This document shows, piece by piece, positions 48,140-56,880 of a stretch of DNA of 64,000 nucleotides (position 1 is its first letter; each line of letters begins with the position of its first letter). The notes below the pieces were generated by a model. It saw only the letters and a list, made by a program, of their open reading frames with translations. It ran no database searches and was not told the DNA's origin. The DNA comes from Davidsoniella eucalypti (taxonomy: Eukaryota > Ascomycota > Sordariomycetes > Microascales > Ceratocystidaceae). A program made the translations under genes and the position numbers. The DNA is taken from positions 62,001-126,000 of the forward strand of contig RMBW01000001.1 of NCBI GenBank assembly GCA_004009845.1. Direction: 5' to 3'.

Positions 48140-49641
48140 GTTGTTGTTGTTGTTGTTGTTGTTGTTATATTTATTCTCTTCCTAAACTATTACGAGTGGC
48201 AACCTTCCCTCCTACAACCCTCGGGGGGGTACCTTTGAGTTCGAGTACCTCCCCCTCCGTCCAAAGACGAATCTTTCCCCTTCGTCGTGGGTTTTAAGAG
48301 CGACCAGCACATATCCCCAATGCTGCTGTCCATTCTCGTTTTCTTTCTCGACACTTGTCGACTTCGAAGCACCGTTTCGTGAGGCCTTGAGCCCGATTTC
48401 CCCTCTCGAGGGATGTTCTCACCAGCGACCGACCCCGCACCTCTTCGATCGTTGGTCTCCCGAGTCTATCCACTCACCTCAGGGAGCCACACTCACATAC
48501 GGCGGGTAGCCTTTTGAAGGTTCCGGATGCCCGACCCCGCGGCGCGGGAATCTTGTCGCTGTTGCTTCATCCATAGCACCCGACTCGATTACGCCAAATT
48601 TTTCATTCTTACGGCCACGATCACCAGCCTCCTGGAGGCTCACTGAATAGTGGGGATGGTAGCTCCACTTAGGAGTTGGTTTTGTGGATCTGTCTTTTGG
48701 GGAATAGTTTTGTGGATGCACTGGTTTTTTTTTTTTTTTTTTTTTGTATTTGTTTTTGCTGCTCATAGTGGAGGTATGGACCACTAGTTCTTCGGGGCTA
48801 GGGGACGGTCTCGTCCCGCACATACAAAGCTATTGAGTTTGTCAAGCGGAAGACGTTAAATATCTGTCCGGTAGCCAATCCGGCGTCGTATGATCTTAGT
48901 GATTTAGGTAGACGTTAAATATAATCAAATCAAATCAAATTACGAGTGGATTTTCGAGTCCGGTCGTGCCGATTTTTCTGTCTCCGGTATATCTTATCCA
49001 CTTCCACCCGTATCCTAGTCCGGGTCCGGACTACCCTCCCGGGCTCCATAGGACGCCTTCATGGATACCCCCTGTAACTTCGAAACATCCTCAAACCATT
49101 CCCCAAAAAAAAGACCCACATCATCCAAGCCCTAAGTGGGGCTACCATCCACGTAATCAGGTGACCGCACCATCCGACGCGCCTCCAAGAGGCTGGTGAT
49201 CGAGTGTCGAGAGAAGCAAAAATTGGCGTAGTCGAGTCGGGTGCGATGGTAGAGGCACAGCGACAAGACTCCCGCGCCGCGGGTTGGGCTTCCGGAACCT
49301 TCAGAAATAGGTTGCCCTTCGAGTATGAGTGTGTCTCCCTGAGCTTTGTAGTGTGTAGTGACTCGGGAGACCAGCAATCGCGAGAGAGTGTGGCGAAAAG
49401 GGGGGCGATTGTTGGTGAGAACATCCCTCGAGAGAGGAAAAAGTCGGGCTCAAGGCCTCATACTCGATGCATCAATAAAGACAAGCGTCTAAAAAGATAA
49501 AAAGAATGGACAGCAGCATCGGGAATATGTGCTGGTCGCTCTTGAAAACCCACGACGAAGGGGAAAAATTCGTCTTTGGACAAAGGGGGAGGTAACTTGA
49601 ACTCAAAGGTACCCCCCCGAGGGTTGTAGGAGGGAAGGTTG
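48140..49641 (-). mobile_element. Retroelement B, (AAC)9 tail, interrupted by C
   Basis: The 3' end with (GTT)9 on the plus strand is at 48140-48166. The 5' end CAACCTTCCC (minus strand) is at 49641. Element C plus one copy of its target duplication (48200-48949) splits it. Removing them leaves about 752 bp, matching A nearly base for base, including the AAAAATTCGTCTTTGG and GGTGACCGCACCATCC stretches. Its right boundary is the complete 14-bp duplication of the tRNA-Ser edge at 49642-49655. Confidence 0.8.
48189..48949 (+). mobile_element. Retroelement C nested in B, 739 bp, (AATCA)n tail
   Basis: The body, 48200-48938, is flanked by 11-bp duplications ATTACGAGTGG (48189-48199 and 48939-48949). 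It starts CAACCTTCCCTCCTACAACC like A, B and D, but ends GACGTTAAATATAATCAAATC, the tail type of the local LINE remnants. The 5' module extends to about 48677. The 3' module (about 48690-48938) holds a 20-odd T run (48727-48746), then sequence also found in reverse at 58990-59135. No reading frame is intact. Confidence 0.85.
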
Positions 49642-49660
49642 CGTTGCCGACTCATATGTT

Positions 49661-49877
49661 TTGAGGTACTAAATGTGCATTATATTGACTTTGCCGAAAG
49701 TCGGAGTCTCGGCGACTTGAGACATACTTCCAACCTTATTCATCAACACCTAGTGGCTACTTTGGAGTTTGTCAAGCGGAAGACGTTAAATATCTATCGG
49801 GTGTCCAATCCGGCGTCGTATGATCTTAGTGATTTAGGTAGACGTTGAATATAATCAAATCAAATCAAATTGAGGTA
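49661..49877 (+). mobile_element. Truncated LINE tail E with 8-bp target duplication
   Basis: The body, about 49669-49869, is flanked by TTGAGGTA (49661-49668 and 49870-49877). Its last ~105 bp (GTCAAGCGGAAGACGTTAAA onward) match the 3' end of element C and finish in AATCAAATCAAAT. This is the pattern of a severely 5'-truncated LINE insertion. Confidence 0.75.
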
Positions 49878-49960
49878 TACTCTATGTAGTTAAATCAAGT
49901 CAAGAGTTTTCAGGGTCGTGTAATCTCAGTGACTCAGGTGAACATTAAATATAATCAAGT
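49878..49960 (+). repeat. Degenerate LINE-type tails
   Basis: AAATCAAGTCAAG (about 49892) and then CGTGTAATCTCAGTGACTCAGG..ATTAAATATAATCAAG (49915-49950) are older, diverged copies of the tail of element E. Confidence 0.55.
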
Positions 49961-51534
49961 CGACTTTAGTCAGAGCGTGGAGAGTGCTGGAGTGGAGTGA
50001 GTGATCACGAAAGAAGTCAATACAGGATTGCCCTGAATACATAGATGACAGTGGCCGATGCGTAGGCGTTGAGTGCTTTCGAAGCGGCAAAGCGGGCTAT
50101 CTTGTGTAGTTTATACGGCACTGGAGATATCTGGCTTTGTCTAGACAACTAAGGATTAGTGAGCCGTATCACATTCATTGAGAACAACACCTCCGAGTGC
50201 ATCACTGACAACTTAAAACCAACTGCTTGCTAAAGATTTCAGACCATATAGGTTTAAGCAGCAATACGCTAGCCAACTCAGAAAGAAAACCAAGATGTCA
50301 ATATCCGACAACACAACCCATCATCAGTACGAAAATGAAGACGGGGGCGTATATTTTTTAATATGAGGAATGACAGCAAAAGCAAAAAATAAAGATACCG
50401 TTTGCTGGGAGCTAGTGCCCGTGTCGAGCTTCTCTTCAATATCCCACTTCAAAAGTCTTGCCAAGATTGAGACGGGCTACGTTCTAGTGCCCACAACACG
50501 AGATGGCTACTTTAACAAATGTCATAACCAATGGAAACACAACAGTCCGTGAATAAGTATAGTCAGTCCACAGAACGTACTAAGGCCTATAAGATGCAAC
50601 TTACACCATGAAGTACCGTTTACGGGAAAAGCTTCTAAAATCATAAAAGCAACAAGCCATGTTGCTAAAGTGTTACACTACGATCTCAAGTTCACAAGAT
50701 GTGTGGTGAGTCATATCAGTTGGAGTCAGTGGATTTCTACGAGAGACGTTTTGGGTGGAGGTTGCTTCTCCCTATCATCAGCCAATGATGATGGAAAATG
50801 GAAAATGCAGCAATATGTTGTACCCAAGAGAGAGGACAACGTCACTCGTACGATTGCCGAAGTCAAGGTCGTACAGTCGTTGGCATTATGATACCATAAA
50901 CCAAGACCGCCCGTGATAGAGCAATGTCTAGCTTCTGCTTTTGGCGAATAATAATGATGATTAACTTATATAGTGGTGTCATCCAAGTACGTTTTCTGAC
51001 TAGGAGGCCGAGTTTTTTGGTACCAATTTTCTTCGAGTCTGTGGTCCTTGGCCTGCTCGGAATTGTTTAGTGCCCGCTCTTTTCACGATCCCATCTCGAT
51101 TTCCTCAAACATGCGAGAAAACAAGAGGAAGCTAAAATAAACGTGACAGAGGGGATTGCTCGATCATTTACTCCGCCCTCTGATATGCTAATTCCAGGCC
51201 GTTCCTGTCGTTGAGAAATTTTGTTAAGCAGTGAAGCGTTCACTTCGAGGCCATAGCCGTTAGTAGATGCAATAATGCTCTCTATCTTTGTCTTTATCAC
51301 ATTAATCGTATAACACGATAGTGTCCGTGTTTCTCGTAATAACCTTTGATATCTCTGTACCCTAGGTATCATAGGAACATTTCTTTGTGTATTCCATGGC
51401 CGTCCGGGTACTTGACGCTACATTGGGCTATATTGATCGTCCTTCATATTTGAAGTCATCTATTTGACATGCGTGATCAGGATTGAACACCACCGCCTCC
51501 ATTAAGGACTAGTGGCACTTTGCTAAAAGCATAC
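49961..51534. other. No gene recognised
   Basis: Short frames on both strands (for example 50370-50552, 50670-50891, 51067-51372) show no motif that I recognise. Given the surroundings they may derive from decayed transposons, but nothing demonstrates this. Confidence 0.4.
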
Positions 51535-51815
51535 AAGATGCCGGGTTAGTCGCCGGACGGGGATCTAGTCCCTTTCAGACGGCCTATTCCGAGCCTTGAC
51601 TTGGCTTGACCATATTTTACATCTGTCTGAACCACTAAGATTATACAACGCTGGATCGGATACCGGACAGAAATTTAAGTCCTCCACTTGGAGACACCCA
51701 ATGGCTTCTATATATCCTGCGCGGCCTTGATTTGATTATACTTAACGCCCACCTAATTATCTAAGATCATACGACGCCGGATTGGTTACCACAGATATTT
51801 AACGTTGTGCCTATA
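51535..51815 (-). repeat. Three stacked LINE-type 3' ends
   Basis: On the minus strand three successive copies of the tail sequence (ACGTTAAATATCTG..CCAATCCGGCGTCGTATGATC..TAATCAAATCAA) can be followed: about 51815-51735 (best conserved), 51690-51595 and 51580-51535 (most diverged). Repeated insertion of 5'-truncated LINE copies in the same orientation explains them. Confidence 0.6.
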
Positions 51816-52017
51816 TATAAAGTTGTTTTGGCAATTTTAAAGTGTAAAGACTAGGTTGAAATGTAGCGATAAGTGCAAAGCAAAGAAAGGTAATAGTAGA
51901 CGAAAATAGTAGAAAGAAGCAGTAAAAACAATATAGAGGAAACAAGAAGAGCGAAAAAAAAACTTTGTCACAGCTGTAGAATCATCAAAAGAAAGCAGCA
52001 CCCAATCAAAACATCAT

Positions 52018-52425
52018 TCAGACCAGGAAGCCCTCCTCACAATCCGCGAAATCGTCCTCGTCTTGATTCCCCAAGTCCAAGGGACAGACTGGGAGTGTTG
52101 CGCTGTCACCCATGCGGCCTTCTCGAGCCACACCTCCGGTCACCCAATGGACCTCAACTCGGGTTTCAGCCATCAGGATGCCCACGGTTCTGGAGAGCCA
52201 GGCTGAAGTGGTCTTTGACATACGTTGTTGTAGTATCTTGAACGTAGTTTCAGACCTCGGGTCCATCGATCCGCCCTGGGAGAACACCATGGGGTAGAAC
52301 TGCTCGCCAGCTTCCAGGGGGGGGCATTTACCAATCTTAACGTTGTAACTCTTGTTCAGAATGGTAGCTGCTTCCCTTGAGGAGTGTTCCCCGTGAAGCG
52401 TGACGATTGTCAGGTCGTAGGGGGG
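52018..52425 (-). pseudogene. Orphan open frame, 3' part of an unknown protein
   Basis: The minus strand is open for 135 codons from 52425 (preceded in frame by TAA) to the stop at 52018. The sequence has normal coding character (DLTIVTLHGEHSSREAATIL, then EAGEQFYPMVFSQGGSMDP) and an acidic C-terminus ending EEGFLV. There is no ATG before residue 46, so the 5' end is missing or frameshifted. I do not recognise the family. About 200 bp downstream on the same strand lie the LINE-type tails, so it may be the C-terminus of a retroelement protein; this is inference only. Confidence 0.4.
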
Positions 52426-53146
52426 TTAACCATACCTATCGCCATGACCTAGAGTCGTTCTTTTATGTTTTGATTTGTATGTGTGCACGCCAATCATGGA
52501 ACAATGGGTTTGGTGATATCAAACAGAAGAGATACGGATCATCTTCGATGGTGGGAGGTTGGAAGCCTGGAGGCCATTGTTAATGCCAAGTTGGCAGGTA
52601 TGACTGTATTCGGACTCAATCGTATAATGGATGAGTTCCCAGAGCCATTAGGTGTTGTGCAATCTCGAATTCAAGCATAATGGCACAGAATGACAACCAG
52701 TGCAGTATTATGCTTCTAAAAGTTAAGTTGGGGGTGATTCATAATGGGCAGTCGTTATAGCCTGTGGAGTGCTACTAAATATTCTGTGTGATGGAATCTT
52801 AGCCACCTACTTCAAAATTCGGATGGGCTTTAAGCGAGCAAGACTTTGAGCAGTTTGGCATGAAAATGGTTGTGACTTAATGTAGCTCGGTTTGTTTGTA
52901 CCATTTAATTCCATCCAATTTGTCTTGATATAGCACGTGTCACATGACCATAAAGGTATTTCTCAAACCCAACCTAACACCATGGTGGCTGCCTAACCTT
53001 GTCACCAATAGTAACAACAACAATCAACTACACCTTTCACTTCTGATTACTTGATCTTGATTTCTCTCTATCTATCATTCCACAATACTTCTACAACTAT
53101 ATCATCTATTCTTCCCTTTCTCTACTCACAAATCGATTTGCCAATC
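52426..53146. other. Promoter region of the kinase-like gene
   Basis: No gene is recognised. The 160 nt before the start codon (after the ATG at 52982) are CT/AC-rich and ATG-free, consistent with a short leader. Confidence 0.4.
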
Positions 53147-55582
53147 ATGGGTAATGAAATTGATGAAGTGGAAGCACCATCGGCCCCTGAGTCCGAAGCA
53201 ATGCCGAGCCAAAGTAATCTAGACAGGGCTATTGCGGAAGCTCTCCAAAGACAAAAGCAACAGCACGACGAAGAAAACGCCAAAAGCATCAAAGCAGCCG
53301 AAGCACGCGCAGAAGAACTCGTCAAAGCAGCCGAAGCACGCGCTGAAGAACTCGTCAAAGCAGCCGAAGCACGCACCGAGAAAGAACGGATCGCCAGAGA
53401 AGCTGTCGAAAACACCACACGGTGTCTACCTTTTATTCCATTTCTCTACTACTGCTACGCCTGCATTTTTCAACTTTTGAAAGTACACGATAAGGAGCAT
53501 AAGCTTTGCTCAACTGGTGGATCTACTTCAGTCAACGGTCGATGGTACCCTCGTCAGCTTGTACCGTGGGCTGATTTTCAAGAGCAACACAATGAATCGT
53601 TTTCCCATCTTTTTGCTGTATTTGGCCAACAACCACTATTTCGGAGTTTACACACTATGGATTCTTACCAAAAAGACGTGAAGCCATATGTTGTATTGGC
53701 TACTGAAAAAGAGGCATATTTTTTCTCTCATCATGCTATTGAAAGATTCGTCATAATCATTATCCTCGTTTATCTAGATTCTAAGCTAAAGGTTGATGTA
53801 AATGACACTGATACATACAACAAGTTCATTAGTATCAATCAGGATTTCAACGATGTATCCTTCACGACAAATAACAGAATCGAACAATTCCTTCAAGAAG
53901 GTCAGGATCTAGGTGAAAATGGTCCTCCAGAACAAGATTGTATTGAGGAACTTGATGGTATACATTCTACTGTTGCCATCCCTCCACTACAGTCCAGCCA
54001 GCTTGATACTGGGTCATGCCTCCGATCTACTCGTTCCCAAACCAGAGCTCATCTTGAGTCTAGCAGAAAAAGATCTGCTCACTCCCCTGTTGCCGACACT
54101 CCTACCGCCAAATTCGCAAAACCTAGCAGCAAAGCTTATGAGCCTGATAGCCGGTGTTTTGGTCATTATAAGGACAAAACTCGTCCTTCCAAGCGGCTCT
54201 ATATCACTGAATACAAGGCTGCCCACAAGCTTACACCAGAAAATCTTGCCCAATCTTTGCTAGATCGATCAGGCTCACCACTGTCTTGTAATTTTACCTC
54301 TAACGCAGAGTTTGATCATGGCCGAGGAAGTAAGATGGTCAGTCATGCTATAACACAGCTATTCCATTACATGCAATCTGATGGAGTTAGCTATGGCTAT
54401 GTGATGACTGGTGAATGTATGATCTTTCTACACATTGATGCTATTGATCCCACTAAGGTCTATTATCATCTTTCTATTCCTCGAAAAGATGTATCTGGCA
54501 TTCCTTTTTGCTCTGCTGAAGACATCCCTGTCCATGACGACGAAATTACAAACCAAATTGACGATATAAAGCAGACACCAGTTGCTTATATCTTGACACT
54601 TTTGCTATTGGCACTTCCAGCTCCTACTTTAACATATCAAGAAAAAGCTTCTCTACAGAACAGTCTTGCTAAAGTTGGGACTGAGTATGCCTCATTAAAT
54701 TCTAGCCACTCTCATAATCTGGCCTTGAGAAAGAGTACTTCCTCTCGGTTGAACCCTGGCGAGTCCAGTGGTAGTAGCAGAATAGGCCCATCTATGAATG
54801 TAACCGGGCAACAACATGTTGTAGACTCAATTACTAGGCCCCCTCTTGCTAAATACTGTACACAGGTTTGTCTACTTGGTCTCAAGTTCAATCGACAACT
54901 CGATAAGAAGTGTCCTAACTATAAGCTTCACTTACAAGCTAAATCACTGATTTCCCCTTCTCATCCCTCCATGTTTGATTATACACAGCATCACCCCATC
55001 AATCAGTCTCAGCTTTTGACTACTATCAAGGCCCAGCTTGATACGAACCTTGATAACGACTGTGAGGTTTTGGATCTTCGTGGTGCTGTTGGTTGCTTGG
55101 TCAAGGTTACTGCTCACCCATTTGGGTATACCTTGGTAGGAAAGGCAGTGGAGGAACAAAATGTTGGCTTGCTTCATCGTGAGGCTAGCATGTACAACCA
55201 CCTAGTTGATGTACAAGGAAGTGTTGTCCCCGTTTGTCTTGGTGATGTTGCTATGGAGCAAAATCTCTGTGTTGATTTCAGGATCAACAACCATATGCTT
55301 TTGTTGTCATATGGGGGCAAGTGGCTCTGTAGCCTTGATGGGTGGAACATTGACCGACAACTTGCGAAACTTCAAGAGTTGGGTGTCAGTCATGAGGATA
55401 TCAGACTACAGAATCTACTCTATAATGAGGAATGTGGTGACTTGATGGTTATTGATTTTGAGAGGGCTAGTTATGTTAGGCCCCCAACAGCCACCAAGAG
55501 AAAGGGTGTGTTCGGTTCTGTTGCTCACCCCAAGAAGGCGGATCTAGGAAGGTGGCATCAACAATTGGAAGTTGGCTTCTAA
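53147..55582 (+). CDS. Nuclease-like plus kinase-like fusion protein, 811 aa
   Basis: This is a single uninterrupted frame from the ATG at 53147. Domains in order are as follows. An Ala/Glu/Lys/Arg coiled coil spans about 20-90 and includes three near-identical 11-residue repeats (KAAEARAEELV). A region with STGGSTSVNGRWYP and LVPWADF is typical of a large fungal family. A domain with YITEYKAAHKL (Glu355, Lys357) resembles the (D/E)xK half of PD-(D/E)xK nucleases, followed by HAITQLFHYM and YGYVMTGECMIFLHID. A linker comes next, then a kinase-like domain: YCTQVCLLGL, Lys666, SHEDIRLQNLL (His749, Asp751, Asn756) and VIDFERA (Asp770). DFE replaces DFG. The family is expanded in Pezizomycotina and often annotated Sgk2-like or FunK1-like. 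Function is unknown; it is probably intact. A truncated paralogue lies 1.3 kb downstream. Confidence 0.85.
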   Translation: MGNEIDEVEAPSAPESEAMPSQSNLDRAIAEALQRQKQQHDEENAKSIKAAEARAEELVKAAEARAEELVKAAEARTEKERIAREAVENTTRCLPFIPFLYYCYACIFQLLKVHDKEHKLCSTGGSTSVNGRWYPRQLVPWADFQEQHNESFSHLFAVFGQQPLFRSLHTMDSYQKDVKPYVVLATEKEAYFFSHHAIERFVIIIILVYLDSKLKVDVNDTDTYNKFISINQDFNDVSFTTNNRIEQFLQEGQDLGENGPPEQDCIEELDGIHSTVAIPPLQSSQLDTGSCLRSTRSQTRAHLESSRKRSAHSPVADTPTAKFAKPSSKAYEPDSRCFGHYKDKTRPSKRLYITEYKAAHKLTPENLAQSLLDRSGSPLSCNFTSNAEFDHGRGSKMVSHAITQLFHYMQSDGVSYGYVMTGECMIFLHIDAIDPTKVYYHLSIPRKDVSGIPFCSAEDIPVHDDEITNQIDDIKQTPVAYILTLLLLALPAPTLTYQEKASLQNSLAKVGTEYASLNSSHSHNLALRKSTSSRLNPGESSGSSRIGPSMNVTGQQHVVDSITRPPLAKYCTQVCLLGLKFNRQLDKKCPNYKLHLQAKSLISPSHPSMFDYTQHHPINQSQLLTTIKAQLDTNLDNDCEVLDLRGAVGCLVKVTAHPFGYTLVGKAVEEQNVGLLHREASMYNHLVDVQGSVVPVCLGDVAMEQNLCVDFRINNHMLLLSYGGKWLCSLDGWNIDRQLAKLQELGVSHEDIRLQNLLYNEECGDLMVIDFERASYVRPPTATKRKGVFGSVAHPKKADLGRWHQQLEVGF
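53290..53383 (+). repeat. 33-bp coding minisatellite, about 2.8 units
   Basis: The unit begins CAAAGCAGCCGAAGCACGCG and recurs at 53290, 53323 and 53356 with one or two substitutions, keeping frame. It encodes the AAEARAEELVK repeat of the coiled coil, so unit gain or loss would change coil length without a frameshift. Confidence 0.8.
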
Positions 55583-56205
55583 CCTGCTTTGTACTTAGTT
55601 TTGAATAGTATGATATTGACTCCTTATAAATAGCTGTTTTGGAGTTTTTGAATTGCCTAGTAAATATATCTTTATGGTTGATTATGTTCTCAAATGCTGT
55701 TCATAACCAGTGGTTAAATGCTAATTTATAGCTATGCAGTTATTATGGTTGTTTTCAGCTGTTATATTGTAGCTTTTTGTATATGTTCAATCTAGAAAAA
55801 AGAAAGTAAACATCAAGTTTTGCTTCATTGCTAGCATTGGCGATACTAGTTAGGACTATTTTTTTATTCTTTATTTTACATCTTTACGTAGATTAGTTGA
55901 TCCAACCCCGGTGGATCGTTAGACGTCGAGAGACCCTAATGGCCCTTGAAGAAACCCTCCTAATAGAGGTCCAGAAAATTACAAAAGAAAGAACAGAAAC
56001 CTTCGATTCGAAGGTCGGGGTAGTGCTAGCCTGGCTCTGAATCTTAGCTAAACTTGTTTCTTCACTGTCCACCTAGCAGGTGGGTTGTTGGAAAACACAG
56101 AGGAAACCCAATGTGTTTTCATTGTGAGGGAGCGACTCAAGGAGAAGCTATCACAGGTTTGTTTTGGCATGATCAAATGAAGTGCAAAGCACAACAAAAG
56201 AAGAG
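55583..56205. other. 3' flank of the kinase-like gene and repeat debris
   Basis: T-rich sequence follows the stop codon. From about 55900 the composition changes and leads into a diverged copy of the A/B family. No gene is recognised. Confidence 0.4.
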
Positions 56206-56305
56206 CCGGAAATGTCCGGCAACTGGAACCTTCAAAGTGTTGCCCTCCGAGTGTGAGTGTGAATTCCTGAGCAGTGGAGATGAGGCTCGGGAGACCAGCG
56301 GAATC
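56206..56305 (-). repeat. Diverged fragment of the A/B/C/D 5' module
   Basis: The plus-strand sequence from TCCGGCAACTGGAACCTTCA to CTCGGGAGACCAGCG follows 47772-47865 of element A with scattered changes. The orientation is the same as A (minus). It shows that the family has older copies next to the kinase-like genes. Confidence 0.6.
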
Positions 56306-56379
56306 TTAGCTAAATGATGTGACTCTAGTTGACTCACGGTGCACTTTTCAGAGTTTAATCCTTTTTCCTTAGGGTTTCA

Positions 56380-56880
56380 AGTTCCTTGTGTTTCCTTTCC
56401 TAGGGACAGCAACCCTGGAGGGATCATGCTTGGGAGGCAGATGGAAAGAGGTCATTGAAATATTCACGATACTACATGGACTCAAAGGCCTCACCCCGAC
56501 ATTGACGGACAGGTGTACAAACATCTGGATCTGCCTTGACAACAGGGCCGTGGTATCCAGTATAAATGGATTATACAACAAGGCAGGATCCTCACAGGAG
56601 GCAATTGACGAGGCCAAGAAGCTTATACAGACATTGAAAAATGGGCTGGTCTACTACATTTGGAGTCCCGGACACAAGGGAATCGGCGGGACTAGCAAAA
56701 GGCTTGGCCAAATGCACTTGGGAATACTCCATGTCTATAGCAGGAGCTTACAGGTGGTTCAGGGAACAAACACAGGCAAAATCTAAGGAATGGTTCTAAG
56801 AACAGGCCGCCATCAGAGACAACACAGAGAGTCAAGATGGAGTTTCCCTCTCCAGAATAATCAGTCAAGGACAGGTCTGG
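56380..56880 (+). pseudogene. LINE ORF2 RNase H fragment
   Basis: The frame from 56388 contains WICLDNRAVVSSINGLYN and VYYIWSPGHKGIGG, the RNase H strand with catalytic Asp and the W-x-P-GH motif of Tad-type LINEs. Immediately after GIGG the frame shifts; the next frame reads AKGLAKC, then AYRWFREQTQAKSKEWF, as expected downstream of RNase H. No reverse transcriptase precedes it. It directly abuts the truncated kinase-like paralogue, so the LINE probably took part in the truncation. Confidence 0.7.
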
